In this document: piece after piece, positions 36,614-45,897 of the stretch | Numbering within the stretch: the first letter of the stretch is position 1 | How the letters are laid out: every line of letters starts with the position of its first letter | DNA from: an uncultured Micrococcales bacterium | GTDB lineage: Bacteria > Actinomycetota > Actinomycetes > Actinomycetales > Microbacteriaceae | NCBI GenBank assembly: GCA_903909605.1 | Contig: CAIVWH010000021.1 | Location: 1 to 64,000, forward strand | Length of the DNA stretch: 64,000 nucleotides | Reading direction: 5' to 3' | Notes under the pieces: generated by a model | What the model was told of the DNA's origin: nothing | Seen by the model: only the letters and a program-made list of their open reading frames with translations | Databases searched by the model: none | Position numbers and translations under genes: made by a program

Positions 36614-37948
36614 CTAGATAAAAGCGTCGAAAGTCTTTTCTTCGACATCACCAACGGCGACGATGCTGCGCTCGCGGCCGAGCAGGTCGGCGGCAAGTGA
36701 CTGAACGTCGGCAAGCGTCACTGACTCAAAGTTGCGGATGGTCTCATCCAAGTCATAGAACTCGCCGGTGGACAGCTCGGTGCCGATCAAGCGATTCATG
36801 CGAGCCATGGTGCTCTCGAACTTAAGCGCCAGGCCACCGGAAATGTTGCCCTTGGCGAGGTCGAGTTCATCGAGTCGGATGCCGTCGTTTGCGACCTTGG
36901 CGAGCTCTTCGAGCATGAGGCGGGTTACCTCCTCGGCCTTGGCAGGCGTGCAGCCGGCGTAAAGTCCGAAGGTTGAGCCATCGGAGTAGCCCTGATTGAA
37001 GCTATAGACGCTGTAGGCCAGGCCCCGCTTTTCGCGGATTTCTTGGAACAGACGGCTCGACATTCCCCCACCGAGCACGGTGTTAAGGATGCCCATGGCA
37101 TAGCGTCGCTCGTCGTTGGCAATTAGGCCCTGGCAACCGACCAGGATGTTTGCCTGTGCGATTGGCCGGTTGATTACCTTCAGACGCTCTGCCCGCTGGT
37201 AGCTGCCTTGACTGTTGCCGCGTCGCTCGGCTGGCATTGCCTTGAGCCCGAGATCCCAGCCAGCGCGAGTCAGTTCAGTTTCGACTAGCTTGACCAGGTC
37301 GGCGTGGTGAACGCCTCCGGCGGCAGCGACGACCAAGTCCTGCGGGCGATAGTTCTGGCCGTAGTACTCCCAAACCGCGTCGCGCGAAACAGCGGTGATG
37401 GTTTCGTTCGTGCCGCCAATCTGGCGACCGAGCGGAGTGTCACCGAGCACAGCAATCGAAAATGCCTCGTGCGCGACATCCTGTGGGTCGTCGTCGTTCA
37501 TGGCCAGTTCTTCAAGGATGACGGTGCGCTCATTCTCGAACTCGGTCGGGTCGATCAGCGACGAAGTCAGCATGTCGGCAATTACATCGACGGCGAGCCC
37601 GAGCGCCTTGTCTTGCACGCGAGCGTAGTAAGAGGTGCTCTCTTTGCCGGTGGCGGCGTTGGATGAACCGCCAACGCTATCGAATGCAACGGCGATATCT
37701 AGAGCGCTGCGGCGCTTGGTGCCTTTGAAGAGCAGATGCTCAAGAAAGTGAGTTGATCCGAAGTGTCCGTTGGTTTCATCGCGTGAGCCGACAGCAACAG
37801 AGAACGAGATGCTCGCACTCTGCGAACCTGGCACGTGCTCGCTTAAAACGCGAACACCGCTCGGGAGCACCGACCGATGAACGGTGGTGCCGCCCGAAGC
37901 GGTGAACGAAAGCTCGCTCTGGTTTGGGTCAAAGTAAATTTCAGACAC
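36614..37948 (-). CDS. M16-family zinc peptidase
   Basis: The 444-aa protein belongs to the pitrilysin/processing-peptidase family. The inverted zinc motif HFLEH is at residues 67-71, with a further Glu in the RTVILEELAMNDDDPQD segment near 140. Two M16 domains fill the length. It lies between pnp and dapB, a conserved order in Gram-positive bacteria. The natural substrate is unknown. Confidence 0.93.
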   Translation of the reverse strand: MSEIYFDPNQSELSFTASGGTTVHRSVLPSGVRVLSEHVPGSQSASISFSVAVGSRDETNGHFGSTHFLEHLLFKGTKRRSALDIAVAFDSVGGSSNAATGKESTSYYARVQDKALGLAVDVIADMLTSSLIDPTEFENERTVILEELAMNDDDPQDVAHEAFSIAVLGDTPLGRQIGGTNETITAVSRDAVWEYYGQNYRPQDLVVAAAGGVHHADLVKLVETELTRAGWDLGLKAMPAERRGNSQGSYQRAERLKVINRPIAQANILVGCQGLIANDERRYAMGILNTVLGGGMSSRLFQEIREKRGLAYSVYSFNQGYSDGSTFGLYAGCTPAKAEEVTRLMLEELAKVANDGIRLDELDLAKGNISGGLALKFESTMARMNRLIGTELSTGEFYDLDETIRNFESVTLADVQSLAADLLGRERSIVAVGDVEEKTFDAFI

Positions 37949-37964
37949 AGCCAGAGCCTAGGCC

Positions 37965-40199
37965 CTACTCCTCGTCGGCAGACTCGGCAGCGTCGCCCTC
38001 AGTCACAGGACTGAGCGAAAGCTTGCCGCGGTCATCAATCTTGGTGATCTCGACCTGAATCTTTTGTCCTACCTCAAGCACGTCTTCGACGTTCTCAACG
38101 CGCTTGCCGGCAAGCTTCTTGAGCTCGCTGACGTGCAGCAGTCCATCCTTGCCAGGAAGCAGCGAGATGAACGCACCGAACGTTGCCAGCTTGACTACGG
38201 TTCCGAGGAAACGCTCGCCAATCTCTGGAACGTGTGGGTTTGCGATGGCGTTGATTCGTGCCTTTGCAGCCTCTGCCGAAGGACCATCGGTTGCACCGAT
38301 GTAAACGGTGCCGTTGTCTTCGATCGAGATGTCTGCGCCGGTCTCTGCCTGAATCTCGTTGATCATCTTGCCCTTAGGGCCAATGACCTCGCCGATCTTG
38401 TCAACAGGGATCTGAACTGCAATCACGCGTGGCGCGGTTGGCGCCATCTCGTCTGGCTCGCTGATCTCCTCGGCCATGATGTCGAGAATGCTCAAACGTG
38501 CTTCGCGAGCCTGAGTCAGCGCACCTGCGAGAACCGAAGCAGGAATTCCATCGAGCTTGGTGTCTAGCTGAATTGCGGTAACGAACTCGCGAGTTCCGGC
38601 GACCTTGAAGTCCATGTCGCCGAGTGCGTCTTCAGCACCCAGGATGTCGGTGAGCGCGGCGTACTCGGTCTTGCCGTTGATCTCATCCGAGATGAGACCC
38701 ATAGCGATACCGGCTACTGGAGCCTTCAGTGGCACACCTGCGCTGAGCAGCGCGAGAGTCGATGCACAGACCGAACCCATCGAGGTCGAACCGTTCGAAC
38801 CGAGCGCCTCTGAAACCTGACGGATGGCGTATGGGAACTCTTCGCGGCTAGGCAGAACTGGAACCAGCGCGCGCTCTGCAAGAGCACCGTGGCCAATCTC
38901 GCGACGCTTTGGAGTGCCAACACGGCCGGTTTCGCCGGTTGAGTAAGGCGGGAAGTTGTAGTTGTGCATGTAGCGCTTGGTGGTGACCGGGGTCAGCGCG
39001 TCGATCTGCTGCTCCATCTTGAGCATGTTCAAGGTGGTGATTCCCATGATCTGAGTCTCGCCGCGCTCGAAGATGGCCGAACCGTGCACGCGAGGAACCA
39101 CGTGGATCTCTGCGGTGATTGGGCGGATGTCGCGAAGGCCACGACCGTCGATGCGGATGCCCTCTTTGAGCACGCGGGTACGAACAATCTTCTTGGTGAC
39201 CGACTTGTATGCAGCCGAGAACTGAGCCATTGCTGCCTCGTCAAACTTCTCGGCGAGCTTGGCCTTGGTGGTCTCCTTGACCTGGTCGTCTGCATCCTGG
39301 CGGGCGACCTTGTCTGCGATCTGGTAGACCTTTGACAACTCTGCCGAAGCCTCTGCGTAAACGGCGTCGTACATTTCGTCGGTGTAAGGAAGGAACACTG
39401 GGTATTCCGCGGTTGCCTTGGCAGCCTTGGCAGCCAAACGAGCCTGGGCCGCTACGAGCTCCTTGATGAATGGCTTTGCAGCAACAAGACCCTCAGCAAC
39501 GATGTGCTCGCTAGGTGCGGTGGCTCCGCCCTTGATGAGCTCCCACGCGTTCTCGGATGCCTCTGCCTCAACCATCATGATGGCGACGTCTTCGACGCCG
39601 TTCTCAACGATGACGCGACCGGCAACAACCATGTCGAATACTGCGCGCTCGAGCTGCGAGTACTTAGGGAATGCAACCCACTGACCTTCGATGAGAGCAA
39701 CACGCACTCCACCGATTGGACCCGAGAATGGCAGGCCTGCAAGCTGAGTCGACATCGAAGCTGCGTTGATTGCAACTACGTCGTAAAGCTCGTCTGGCTC
39801 GATTGCCAAAACAGTTACAACGACCTGAACCTCATTGCGAAGCCCGTCAACGAATGATGGGCGCAGTGGGCGGTCGATTAGACGGCAAGTAAGAATTGCC
39901 TCGGTCGAAGGGCGGCCCTCACGACGGAAGAACGAACCAGGGATCTTGCCGGCTGCATACATGCGCTCTTCAACGTCGATGGTCAACGGGAAGAAGTCGA
40001 ACTGATCCTTTGGCTGCTTTGAAGCGGTGGTTGCCGAAAAGAGCATGGTCTCTTCGTCAATGTAGACGCTGGCGGCACCCTGTGCCTGCTGCGCCAAACG
40101 GCCGGTCTCGAAGCGAATGGTTCGCTTTCCGTGCTTGCCGTTGTCGATAATTGCGGTTTCGTAAACGGTGCCGCTCATGGTTTCAATGTTTTGACCCAT
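37965..40199 (-). CDS. pnp: polyribonucleotide nucleotidyltransferase (PNPase)
   Basis: PNPase (744 aa) degrades RNA phosphorolytically from the 3' end. It has two RNase PH domains (about 20-240 and 345-560), a KH domain ([21 protein letters not shown], near 600-640) and an S1 domain (about 660-730). The ATG at 40199 follows AGGAG. A long hairpin lies in its 5' leader (40232-40261), and a terminator separates it from rpsO. Confidence 0.97.
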   Translation of the reverse strand: MGQNIETMSGTVYETAIIDNGKHGKRTIRFETGRLAQQAQGAASVYIDEETMLFSATTASKQPKDQFDFFPLTIDVEERMYAAGKIPGSFFRREGRPSTEAILTCRLIDRPLRPSFVDGLRNEVQVVVTVLAIEPDELYDVVAINAASMSTQLAGLPFSGPIGGVRVALIEGQWVAFPKYSQLERAVFDMVVAGRVIVENGVEDVAIMMVEAEASENAWELIKGGATAPSEHIVAEGLVAAKPFIKELVAAQARLAAKAAKATAEYPVFLPYTDEMYDAVYAEASAELSKVYQIADKVARQDADDQVKETTKAKLAEKFDEAAMAQFSAAYKSVTKKIVRTRVLKEGIRIDGRGLRDIRPITAEIHVVPRVHGSAIFERGETQIMGITTLNMLKMEQQIDALTPVTTKRYMHNYNFPPYSTGETGRVGTPKRREIGHGALAERALVPVLPSREEFPYAIRQVSEALGSNGSTSMGSVCASTLALLSAGVPLKAPVAGIAMGLISDEINGKTEYAALTDILGAEDALGDMDFKVAGTREFVTAIQLDTKLDGIPASVLAGALTQAREARLSILDIMAEEISEPDEMAPTAPRVIAVQIPVDKIGEVIGPKGKMINEIQAETGADISIEDNGTVYIGATDGPSAEAAKARINAIANPHVPEIGERFLGTVVKLATFGAFISLLPGKDGLLHVSELKKLAGKRVENVEDVLEVGQKIQVEITKIDDRGKLSLSPVTEGDAAESADEE

Positions 40200-40231
40200 T
40201 TGGTCTCCTCTTTAAACGTCGCGCAGGCAAG

Positions 40232-40261
40232 GCGCGCAAAACGTAATTTCGTTTTTCGCGC
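40232..40261 (-). promoter_or_regulatory. long hairpin in the pnp leader
   Basis: Two 12-nt arms (40261-40250 and 40243-40232) pair with one mismatch around a 6-nt loop. Beyond a CACA bulge, GCAAG pairs with CTTGC outside, extending the stem to about 17 bp. It ends about 25 nt before the pnp Shine-Dalgarno. In E. coli a pnp leader hairpin is cut by RNase III and mediates autocontrol; similar function here is inferred. Confidence 0.7.
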
Positions 40262-40440
40262 TGTGCTTGCGTGAGTGAGAGCCAAAAACTAATTCCGCAC
40301 CTTGCGGAGGCCTGGTCTGCAGTAAAAACCCTTGGGAATCGTTTCTCAAGAACTTCAACCGAAGACCAGCAATCTGGCTTTCGCTCACTAAGCAGGTTAC
40401 CAGCGGGGTGCGACAAAGACCAGAGCCGACATCCCGCGGG

Positions 40441-40476
40441 AAAAACGAAAACCGCCCCGATTTCTCGAGGCGGTTT
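40441..40476 (-). terminator. intrinsic terminator after rpsO
   Basis: On the minus strand an 8-bp perfect stem AAACCGCC/GGCGGTTT (40476-40469 with 40456-40449) encloses a 12-nt loop. T-rich TTCGTTTTT follows. It lies about 40 bp after the rpsO stop. Confidence 0.85.
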
Positions 40477-40516
40477 CCAAAGACTTGCGATTACGCGGCG
40501 TCTTGTCGAAGACAAG

Positions 40517-40786
40517 CTATCGACGAAGCCCAAGTCGCTCGATCAAGTTACGGTAACGCTCAATGTCGACACCCTGCAGGTAGCCCAGCAGGCGGCGACG
40601 CTGACCAACGAGGATCAAGAGGCCACGACGGCTGTGGTGGTCGTGCTTGTGGTCCTTTAGGTGCTCGGTGAGGTCTTTGATGCGCTGGCTAAGCACAGCG
40701 ATCTGGACTTCTGGAGAACCGGTGTCACCCTCGTGAGTTGCGTACTCCTTGATAATTGCAGTCTTTACTGCGGCATCTAATGCCAT
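40517..40786 (-). CDS. rpsO: 30S ribosomal protein S15
   Basis: S15 (89 aa) binds the central domain of 16S rRNA. The pattern [20 protein letters not shown] and [24 protein letters not shown] is canonical. I chose the ATG at 40786 because AGAAGGAG precedes it and the protein then has the family length; a frame start at 40819 lies in the leader. A -35/-10 pair lies at 40902-40874. Confidence 0.98.
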   Translation of the reverse strand: MALDAAVKTAIIKEYATHEGDTGSPEVQIAVLSQRIKDLTEHLKDHKHDHHSRRGLLILVGQRRRLLGYLQGVDIERYRNLIERLGLRR

Positions 40787-40873
40787 TCGGTATCTCCTTC
40801 TGTCCGCTGCGCGGCGCAAATCACGGGATGTGTTTGCTCTCTTTATCCGCGGCCGTTACACGGCAACCTGTCG

Positions 40874-40902
40874 AGTTTAGCCGTTAAGACCTGCGAAGCC
40901 AA
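40874..40902 (-). promoter_or_regulatory. candidate rpsO promoter
   Basis: On the minus strand TTGGCT (40902-40897), 17 bp, TAAACT (40879-40874). The spacing is ideal and the -10 fits TAnnnT. The predicted 5' UTR is about 80 nt and ends with a strong Shine-Dalgarno. Confidence 0.5.
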
Positions 40903-40935
40903 GCCGAAGTTGCTCGAATGGCTCGAGACAGTGAT

Positions 40936-41322
40936 TTAGGGGTTGATGCCAGTCGATGGAGCAGCTGACGGTGCGAGCTGCCCCGGCTGCATCGGCAACT
41001 GGCCGTTTGGCACCTGGAACTGACCGTTTGGTCCACCAGGCAGTTGGCCGTTCATCCTTGGGTTGAAGCCATTGTCGTCTGGACCACCGAAGCGGTGATC
41101 GTCGCCGAAGTTGCCGAAGCCGAAGCGCGACATTGGGCCCTCGCCACGGTGCTCGCCTACCTTTACGCCTGCGACAAAGGTGCCGCCGAGGATGAGTGCG
41201 CCGCCAACGATTGCTGCGGTTAGTTTGCCGTTCTTGGTCTTGAGCCACGGCTGCTTTGCCCCATTTTCGACGTCATACGGAGACTCGGGTGCTGGGGTTG
41301 GGGTTTCGATCTTCTTGGCCAT
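40936..41322 (-). CDS. hypothetical single-pass membrane protein with Gly/Pro/Asn-rich tail
   Basis: This 128-aa protein was not recognised. A polar N-terminus (residues 1-33) is followed by one membrane segment (about 34-54) and an extracellular-type tail rich in Gly, Pro, Asn and Gln, with repeats of the form NGQ(L/F)P (residues 90-120). The start at 41322 follows GAAGGA. It lies between rpsO and ribF. Low-complexity tail and lack of family signs prevent assignment. Confidence 0.65.
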   Translation of the reverse strand: MAKKIETPTPAPESPYDVENGAKQPWLKTKNGKLTAAIVGGALILGGTFVAGVKVGEHRGEGPMSRFGFGNFGDDHRFGGPDDNGFNPRMNGQLPGGPNGQFQVPNGQLPMQPGQLAPSAAPSTGINP

Positions 41323-41420
41323 TACTGATCCTTCTTTCGGGGAACTTCTGCACTCAGAGTGGCGATTGAGGCTCCATTTTTGCTGTGCGTTCACTGGGCG
41401 TTATCAGGGAGGGGCTCATC

Positions 41421-42350
41421 CTAGATCTCGAGGGCCACCCTGATCTTTTCGATGTCGCGATTGATCTCGGCGACAAGGTCTTCTACCCCGGTGAATTTCT
41501 CCGCCTTGCGAACGAATGCGACGTATTCGAGGGTCACGAGTTTGTCGTAAAGGTCGAGTCCGGTGTGATCAAGCACGAATGCCTCGGCCAGCCTCGGCAC
41601 GGCCTGAAAAGTTTCGTTGATGCCGATCGAGATTGCGGTTGGAAGCCTTTGACCGTCAACGTGCATCCAGCCGGCGTAGACGCCATCGAGCGGGAGGTAG
41701 CCCTCTGCCTCGCGTGAAATGTTTGCCGTTGGAAAACCGATTGTGCGTCCAATTTTGAGTCCGTGCTCAACCAGGCCCGTGGTCAGGTGAGGGCGACCGA
41801 GCAGTCTGGCGGCGTGCGCAATGTCGCCGGCATCCAAGGCGTTCCGAATCGCACTGGTTGACACGACAGTGCCATCGAGAATGTAGCGTTCAACCGCCTT
41901 GAACTCGAAGCCGAACTGCGAGGCAAGGCTGGCAAGCATTTGGCAGTCGCCAGTTGCGCCTGCACCAAAGCGGAAGCCCTCGCCCACCATGACCGACTTC
42001 GCCTTCAGAGTGTCAACCAAGATGCTCTTCACGAAAGTCTCGGCGGGCATTGCGGCTAGCTCAGGTGAGAAATCCAGATTCAAAACCGCATCGATGCCGC
42101 ACTCTTCGATGCGATGGTTCTTTTGCCTCGCCCCGAGAATCGGAAGCGGTGCCCCACCAGGTTTGAGCACCTCGAGTGGATGCTGATTGAAAGTCACCAC
42201 TACCGACTTGATGCCGTGTTTGCCTGCGGCATCGGTGAGTTGGTTTAACAAGTAGGCGTGCCCCAAATGGATGGCGTCGTACTTGCCAATGGTTAGAGCC
42301 ACCGGCCCAAAGTCGCTCGGCACCTCCTGGAGCGAATTCCAGATCTCCAC
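41421..42350 (-). CDS. ribF: bifunctional riboflavin kinase / FAD synthetase
   Basis: The 309-aa enzyme makes FMN and FAD. The N-terminal nucleotidyltransferase domain (about 15-175) has TIGKYDAIHLGH at 20-31, a variant of the usual GxFDGxHxGH; the C-terminal kinase domain has GFPTANI near 200. I chose GTG at 42350, which overlaps the previous stop (TAGTG) and gives the family N-terminus MEIWNSLQEVP; an upstream ATG at 42374 lies inside the preceding gene. FAD supply is relevant to ThyX. Confidence 0.95.
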   Translation of the reverse strand: MEIWNSLQEVPSDFGPVALTIGKYDAIHLGHAYLLNQLTDAAGKHGIKSVVVTFNQHPLEVLKPGGAPLPILGARQKNHRIEECGIDAVLNLDFSPELAAMPAETFVKSILVDTLKAKSVMVGEGFRFGAGATGDCQMLASLASQFGFEFKAVERYILDGTVVSTSAIRNALDAGDIAHAARLLGRPHLTTGLVEHGLKIGRTIGFPTANISREAEGYLPLDGVYAGWMHVDGQRLPTAISIGINETFQAVPRLAEAFVLDHTGLDLYDKLVTLEYVAFVRKAEKFTGVEDLVAEINRDIEKIRVALEI

Positions 42351-42742
42351 TAGGCCTTGTTTCGACGAAGCCAAATCAAGCCCAGGATGGGCAATGCAAG
42401 CGGAACCAGTCCGTAGCCGATGCCGAACTTCGACCAGACGGTTGGGTGTTGGAAAAGTTCCGGGGCTAGGAAACTGAGCGCACCGACAACGATGACGCCG
42501 ATGAGTTCAAACCAGATGGTGGCCCTGGCAATCGCCTTGGCCCTAGCGCCTGTGCGAGCAAGGTTGATAGTTGCAAGGATGTAGACCAGCGCGCTGAGCG
42601 CCGAGAGGCTATAGGCAAGCGGGGCGTCGTTGAACTTGGTGGCCAGTTGATACAAGGCACGAGCCGAAGCCGAAATTGCGAAGACGGCATAGACCGCAAT
42701 GAGGAGTCTGCCGATGCCGAGCGAGCGTTTTTGATTTGCCAC
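42350..42742 (-). CDS. small integral membrane protein (four segments)
   Basis: This 130-aa protein of unknown function has about four hydrophobic segments (residues 9-27, 43-61, 72-93, 105-123). It ends with WLRRNKA and its stop overlaps the ribF start by one base, so it is co-expressed with ribF. No enzymatic motif is visible. Confidence 0.7.
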   Translation of the reverse strand: MANQKRSLGIGRLLIAVYAVFAISASARALYQLATKFNDAPLAYSLSALSALVYILATINLARTGARAKAIARATIWFELIGVIVVGALSFLAPELFQHPTVWSKFGIGYGLVPLALPILGLIWLRRNKA

Positions 42743-42781
42743 CCGTAAAGCCTAAGCCAGTCGGTTTACCTAATCGCGGGT

Positions 42782-43840
42782 TTAGTTGCCGGCTGGCTTT
42801 GGGCTTGGTAGCCCTTTAGAAATGTCAATCAGCGACTCAACTCGCACTGCCTCAGGAAGCGAAAGCACGCTGCTCGAGGCGATTGCACCCTGCTGGTCTT
42901 GACGAAGCAGGAACTTGCCGACCGCGCGGTTGGCCAGGTTCTCGGCACCGCAGATGGTCAGGTTCACAGTGAACACAGCCTGATAAGGAAGCGGCGCCAC
43001 ATCGGCACCCAGCGGCGGTGTCGGAATCTTGCTCGGGTTCAGAGTTGCTTCAGTTCCGGCCGCCGTGTGCTTCACGTCATACTGCGAGGCCGCCGACTTG
43101 ATGTTGTCGTTTCCTGGGCTGACCACGTCGCGCGTCGGATCGCTGCCGGTGACGATAGAGGCACCGGTCAGGCCAGCGGTGGTTGCGGCCGAGTAGGTCA
43201 TGATCGCGATGCTGCCATCGACAAGAGTGGACGAATCGAGTTGAAAACCCAGGGTGCCCTTGATCTTGCTGTTGCTGAAACCAGAATCTAACCGCTTCAT
43301 CCAGTCGACAACCGACTGCAACGCGTTTGCATCTGCCTCTGGGGAAACCACGATGGGTTGGGCGGTCAGCGCGAGACTCGGGTTGTCCTTGTGGATTTGC
43401 GGGTCATCCCAGCTGGTAATCGAACCAGAGAGAATGCCGCCGAGGCTCTTTGCCGAAAGTTGCACCTGAGTGCCGTCTGCAAAGTATGCGATGACCAGGC
43501 CGGCGTCAATCGCGAAAGGCGCGGTGACCAACGCGGTGCAGGTTGCGGCATCTGGTGTGCCACTCGAGATCACGATATCTGGCTCAGCCTTGGCGGTTGC
43601 CACTGCGATCGACATTCCTGAACAGGCGGCCGTTAGTGCATCCTGCCAACCGGAAACAACCGAATCGAGGCTTGGCTCAAACGACACTTTGGCTGTGCCA
43701 TCGATGCAGGTGTGTGTCTGCTCGGCCTCCTGAGCCAGAAGCTCTGGTGGCTTAGGCGGGGTGCAGGCGCTGAGCGAGACAATCAAAGCTGAGGCCAGGA
43801 TGATGGCAGCGATGTTCTTAGGTGTCTTCAATTCCTGCAT
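42782..43840 (-). CDS. PstS-like substrate-binding lipoprotein
   Basis: The 352-aa protein has a lipoprotein signal peptide with lipobox LSAC and lipid-anchored Cys26. The mature part resembles a phosphate-type periplasmic binding fold (segments like SLGGILSGSITSWDDPQI). The SGTT-type phosphate loop of PstS is replaced by a SPEADANALQSV segment, so phosphate binding is uncertain. It lies downstream of pstS behind a strong hairpin. It might be an accessory or regulatory binding protein. Confidence 0.75.
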   Translation of the reverse strand: MQELKTPKNIAAIILASALIVSLSACTPPKPPELLAQEAEQTHTCIDGTAKVSFEPSLDSVVSGWQDALTAACSGMSIAVATAKAEPDIVISSGTPDAATCTALVTAPFAIDAGLVIAYFADGTQVQLSAKSLGGILSGSITSWDDPQIHKDNPSLALTAQPIVVSPEADANALQSVVDWMKRLDSGFSNSKIKGTLGFQLDSSTLVDGSIAIMTYSAATTAGLTGASIVTGSDPTRDVVSPGNDNIKSAASQYDVKHTAAGTEATLNPSKIPTPPLGADVAPLPYQAVFTVNLTICGAENLANRAVGKFLLRQDQQGAIASSSVLSLPEAVRVESLIDISKGLPSPKPAGN

Positions 43841-43867
43841 CCGTTTCTATTCTTAATTTCACGCCGA

Positions 43868-43898
43868 AAGCGCGGTGCTGATAATCAGCACCGCGCTT
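43868..43898 (-). other. strong hairpin after pstS
   Basis: A 14-bp perfect stem (43868-43881 with 43885-43898) with a 3-nt loop lies 16 bp after the pstS stop. Only a short T-run follows on the minus strand, so it may be a weak terminator or a 3'-protecting structure that favours pstS over the downstream lipoprotein gene. Confidence 0.7.
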
Positions 43899-43914
43899 CG
43901 ACTAGTGACTTTGT

Positions 43915-44994
43915 TTAGCCAACCTTGGCAACCAAGGCGACTGCCGCGGTCTTCAATGCGCCGGTAAGAGCAACATACTTCAGGTCGCCTGCATAGGCAG
44001 GTGCACAGGTGTTGATTACGTACTTGAAGAAGCGAGCGACTGCCGAGTTGTCAGTGCTTGGGTTGTTGTGAGCCAGACCGTAGGTAACTACCGACAGGTT
44101 GTAGGCAGTCTTGGCGATTGCCGCAACCGACTTGGTCTTGCTGCTTGCGAACTTAGTGGTGTAAGCGAACTGCACCAAACCGTTGGTTGCAATCTTCTGC
44201 TGAGCCAGGAACTGAGCTGCGCCAGTAACCGAAGGCAGAACGAAGTTGCCGTCTGCGTTCTTCACTGCTGCGAAGCTAAGTGCCTTACCGAGGGTGTCCT
44301 TGAGGTCTGCGTAACCGATCGAGAACTGCTTGGTGTGGGTGTCGGCAACCAGTGCTGCCGAGTTTGCCTCTGAGTTGCCCACTGGCGACGAGACGCCAGT
44401 TGCGGTAGCCCAGGTGCCCGAGTTGCTCCAACCGGTTGCCCCGGTAGCCATCAGCCAGTTAGCGAAGTTCTGGGTGGTGCCCGACGAACCCGAGCGGTAG
44501 TTCACGATGATGTTGCTTGCAGGAAGCGAAACCTTTGGGTTGAGCTTTGCAATGGCAGCGTTGTTCCAAGTGGTGATGTCACCGCGGAAGATCTTGCCGA
44601 TGGTTGGGCCATCTAGCTTCAGACCCGAAGCGATGCCTGGGAGGTTGTAAGCGATTGCAATTGGGCCACCGACCAGTGGTACGTATAGAAGGTCGTTTGG
44701 CTTGCTGTCGGTGTCGGCGTAAGACCAGTCCGAGGCGCCGAAAGGCTTGGTGCCGTTAGCAAATGAGGTGCGTCCTGCACCCGAGCTGCTAGCGGTGTAA
44801 GAGATGGTGTCGCCAGCTGCGTTTGAAGTACTGTCGCTGTTGTAGTCAATTACGCAAGCGGTCAGAATTCCACCCGCGAACGATGAGCCCTCACCGCTGA
44901 CGGTGGTGCCTGCTGCGTCAGCCGCAACTCCCGATCCGATAAGCGAAGCGGTCAGCGCGATGGCTGCAAGGGTTGCCTTGGCCTGTAGTCGCAT
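43915..44994 (-). CDS. pstS: phosphate ABC transporter substrate-binding protein PstS
   Basis: The 359-aa phosphate-binding protein has conserved ligand loops GEGSSFAGG near 33-41, SSGAGRTSF near 70-78 and RSGSSGTTQNF near 165-175. The N-terminus is a plain Sec signal peptide with a probable cleavage after ADA (residue 27); no lipobox Cys exists, unusual for a Gram-positive PstS. The ATG at 44994 follows AAGGAG. It follows pstB rather than heading the operon, and has its own upstream direct-repeat site. Confidence 0.93.
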   Translation of the reverse strand: MRLQAKATLAAIALTASLIGSGVAADAAGTTVSGEGSSFAGGILTACVIDYNSDSTSNAAGDTISYTASSSGAGRTSFANGTKPFGASDWSYADTDSKPNDLLYVPLVGGPIAIAYNLPGIASGLKLDGPTIGKIFRGDITTWNNAAIAKLNPKVSLPASNIIVNYRSGSSGTTQNFANWLMATGATGWSNSGTWATATGVSSPVGNSEANSAALVADTHTKQFSIGYADLKDTLGKALSFAAVKNADGNFVLPSVTGAAQFLAQQKIATNGLVQFAYTTKFASSKTKSVAAIAKTAYNLSVVTYGLAHNNPSTDNSAVARFFKYVINTCAPAYAGDLKYVALTGALKTAAVALVAKVG

Positions 44995-45028
44995 TATTTC
45001 TCCTTGTTTTTGTTTGGTCGATGTATTC

Positions 45029-45091
45029 GACATAAGTAGTGAACGATTTGGAGGTGAACGAGCGGGCTTTACGAGGTAAACCGAAGGTTAA
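45029..45091 (-). promoter_or_regulatory. PHO-box-like direct repeats upstream of pstS
   Basis: On the minus strand TTAACCTTCGG (45091-45081) is followed directly by TTTACCTCGTA (45080-45070), an 11-bp-phased direct repeat. GTTCACC (45059-45053) and GTTCAC (45044-45039) follow, then TATGTC (45034-45029) as a possible -10. PhoP-type regulators bind 11-bp-phased repeats of this kind. The site lies in the pstB-pstS gap. Confidence 0.65.
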
Positions 45092-45106
45092 GTTTCGGTA
45101 GATTTT

Positions 45107-45895
45107 CTAGCCGAAGTGGCCGTTGACGTAGTCGTTGGTGCGTGGGTCAATTGGGCGGTTGAAGACATCCTCGGTGGCACCGAACTCGACAACGGTTCCA
45201 GGATTGCCGTCCTCAGCTAGGAAGAAGGCAGTCTGCTGGGACACGCGCTGAGCCTGCTGCATGTTGTGAGTCACGATCACGATGGTCATCGATTCCGAAA
45301 TCTCTTCGATGGTTTCCTCGATGCGGCGGGTTGAACCCGGGTCCAGAGCCGAGCAAGGCTCGTCCATGAGCAGCACCTGTGGCTCCATAGCAAGCGAGCG
45401 AGCGATGCATAGGCGCTGCTGCTGACCACCCGAAAGCGAAATCGCTGGCTCGTTCAGGCGATCTTTCACTTCGTTCCAGATGCTCGCGCGACGAAGCGAG
45501 GTTTCGACAAGCTCATCTGCGTTTGTAACTTTGCGGCCGGAGAGCTTGAGCCCAGACAGGATGTTCTCTTTGATGCTCATGGTTGGAAACGGGTTTGGCT
45601 TCTGGAAGACCATTCCGATCTTGATTCGCACATCAACCGGGTTGACCCCATCGCCATAAATGTCCTGGCCGTCTAGCAGCACGGCACCGGAGAGACCGGC
45701 GCCTGGAATCAATTCGTGCATCCGGTTGAGGGTTCGAATAAATGTGGACTTGCCGCAGCCAGACGGGCCAATCAGCGCGGTCACCTGGTTCTCGGGGAAG
45801 GTTAGGTTCACGTCGCTGAGCACGTGGCGCTCGCCGAACCAGACGTTGATGTCCTCGCTGCGCAGGTGTGCCTGCGGAGTAATCAGTTGAGTCAC
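45107..45895 (-). CDS. pstB: phosphate ABC transporter ATP-binding protein
   Basis: PstB (262 aa) powers phosphate uptake. Walker A GPSGCGKS is at residues 43-50, the signature LSGGQQQR near 153-160, and Walker [14 protein letters not shown] near 173-185. It starts 2 bp after pstA. Length and motifs are normal. Confidence 0.97.
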   Translation of the reverse strand: MTQLITPQAHLRSEDINVWFGERHVLSDVNLTFPENQVTALIGPSGCGKSTFIRTLNRMHELIPGAGLSGAVLLDGQDIYGDGVNPVDVRIKIGMVFQKPNPFPTMSIKENILSGLKLSGRKVTNADELVETSLRRASIWNEVKDRLNEPAISLSGGQQQRLCIARSLAMEPQVLLMDEPCSALDPGSTRRIEETIEEISESMTIVIVTHNMQQAQRVSQQTAFFLAEDGNPGTVVEFGATEDVFNRPIDPRTNDYVNGHFG

Positions 45896-45897
45896 TA

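Larger units (their letters stand above)
40200..40516 (-). promoter_or_regulatory. rpsO-pnp intergenic region and pnp leader
   Basis: This 317-base region codes no recognised protein. From the rpsO side on the minus strand it contains the rpsO terminator (40441-40476), a possible promoter motif (TTGTCGCAC-N8-TAACCT at 40416-40394), a small hairpin (40295-40307) and a long hairpin (40232-40261) just before the pnp Shine-Dalgarno. It therefore serves to end rpsO and start pnp with a structured leader. Confidence 0.7.

Noticed and set aside
40394..40416. PafBC-type promoter before pnp
   Set aside because: TTGTCG, the N8 spacing and TAnnnT match, but the gtg part is cac and the position is about 195 bp from the start; kept only as a weak candidate within the intergenic entry.
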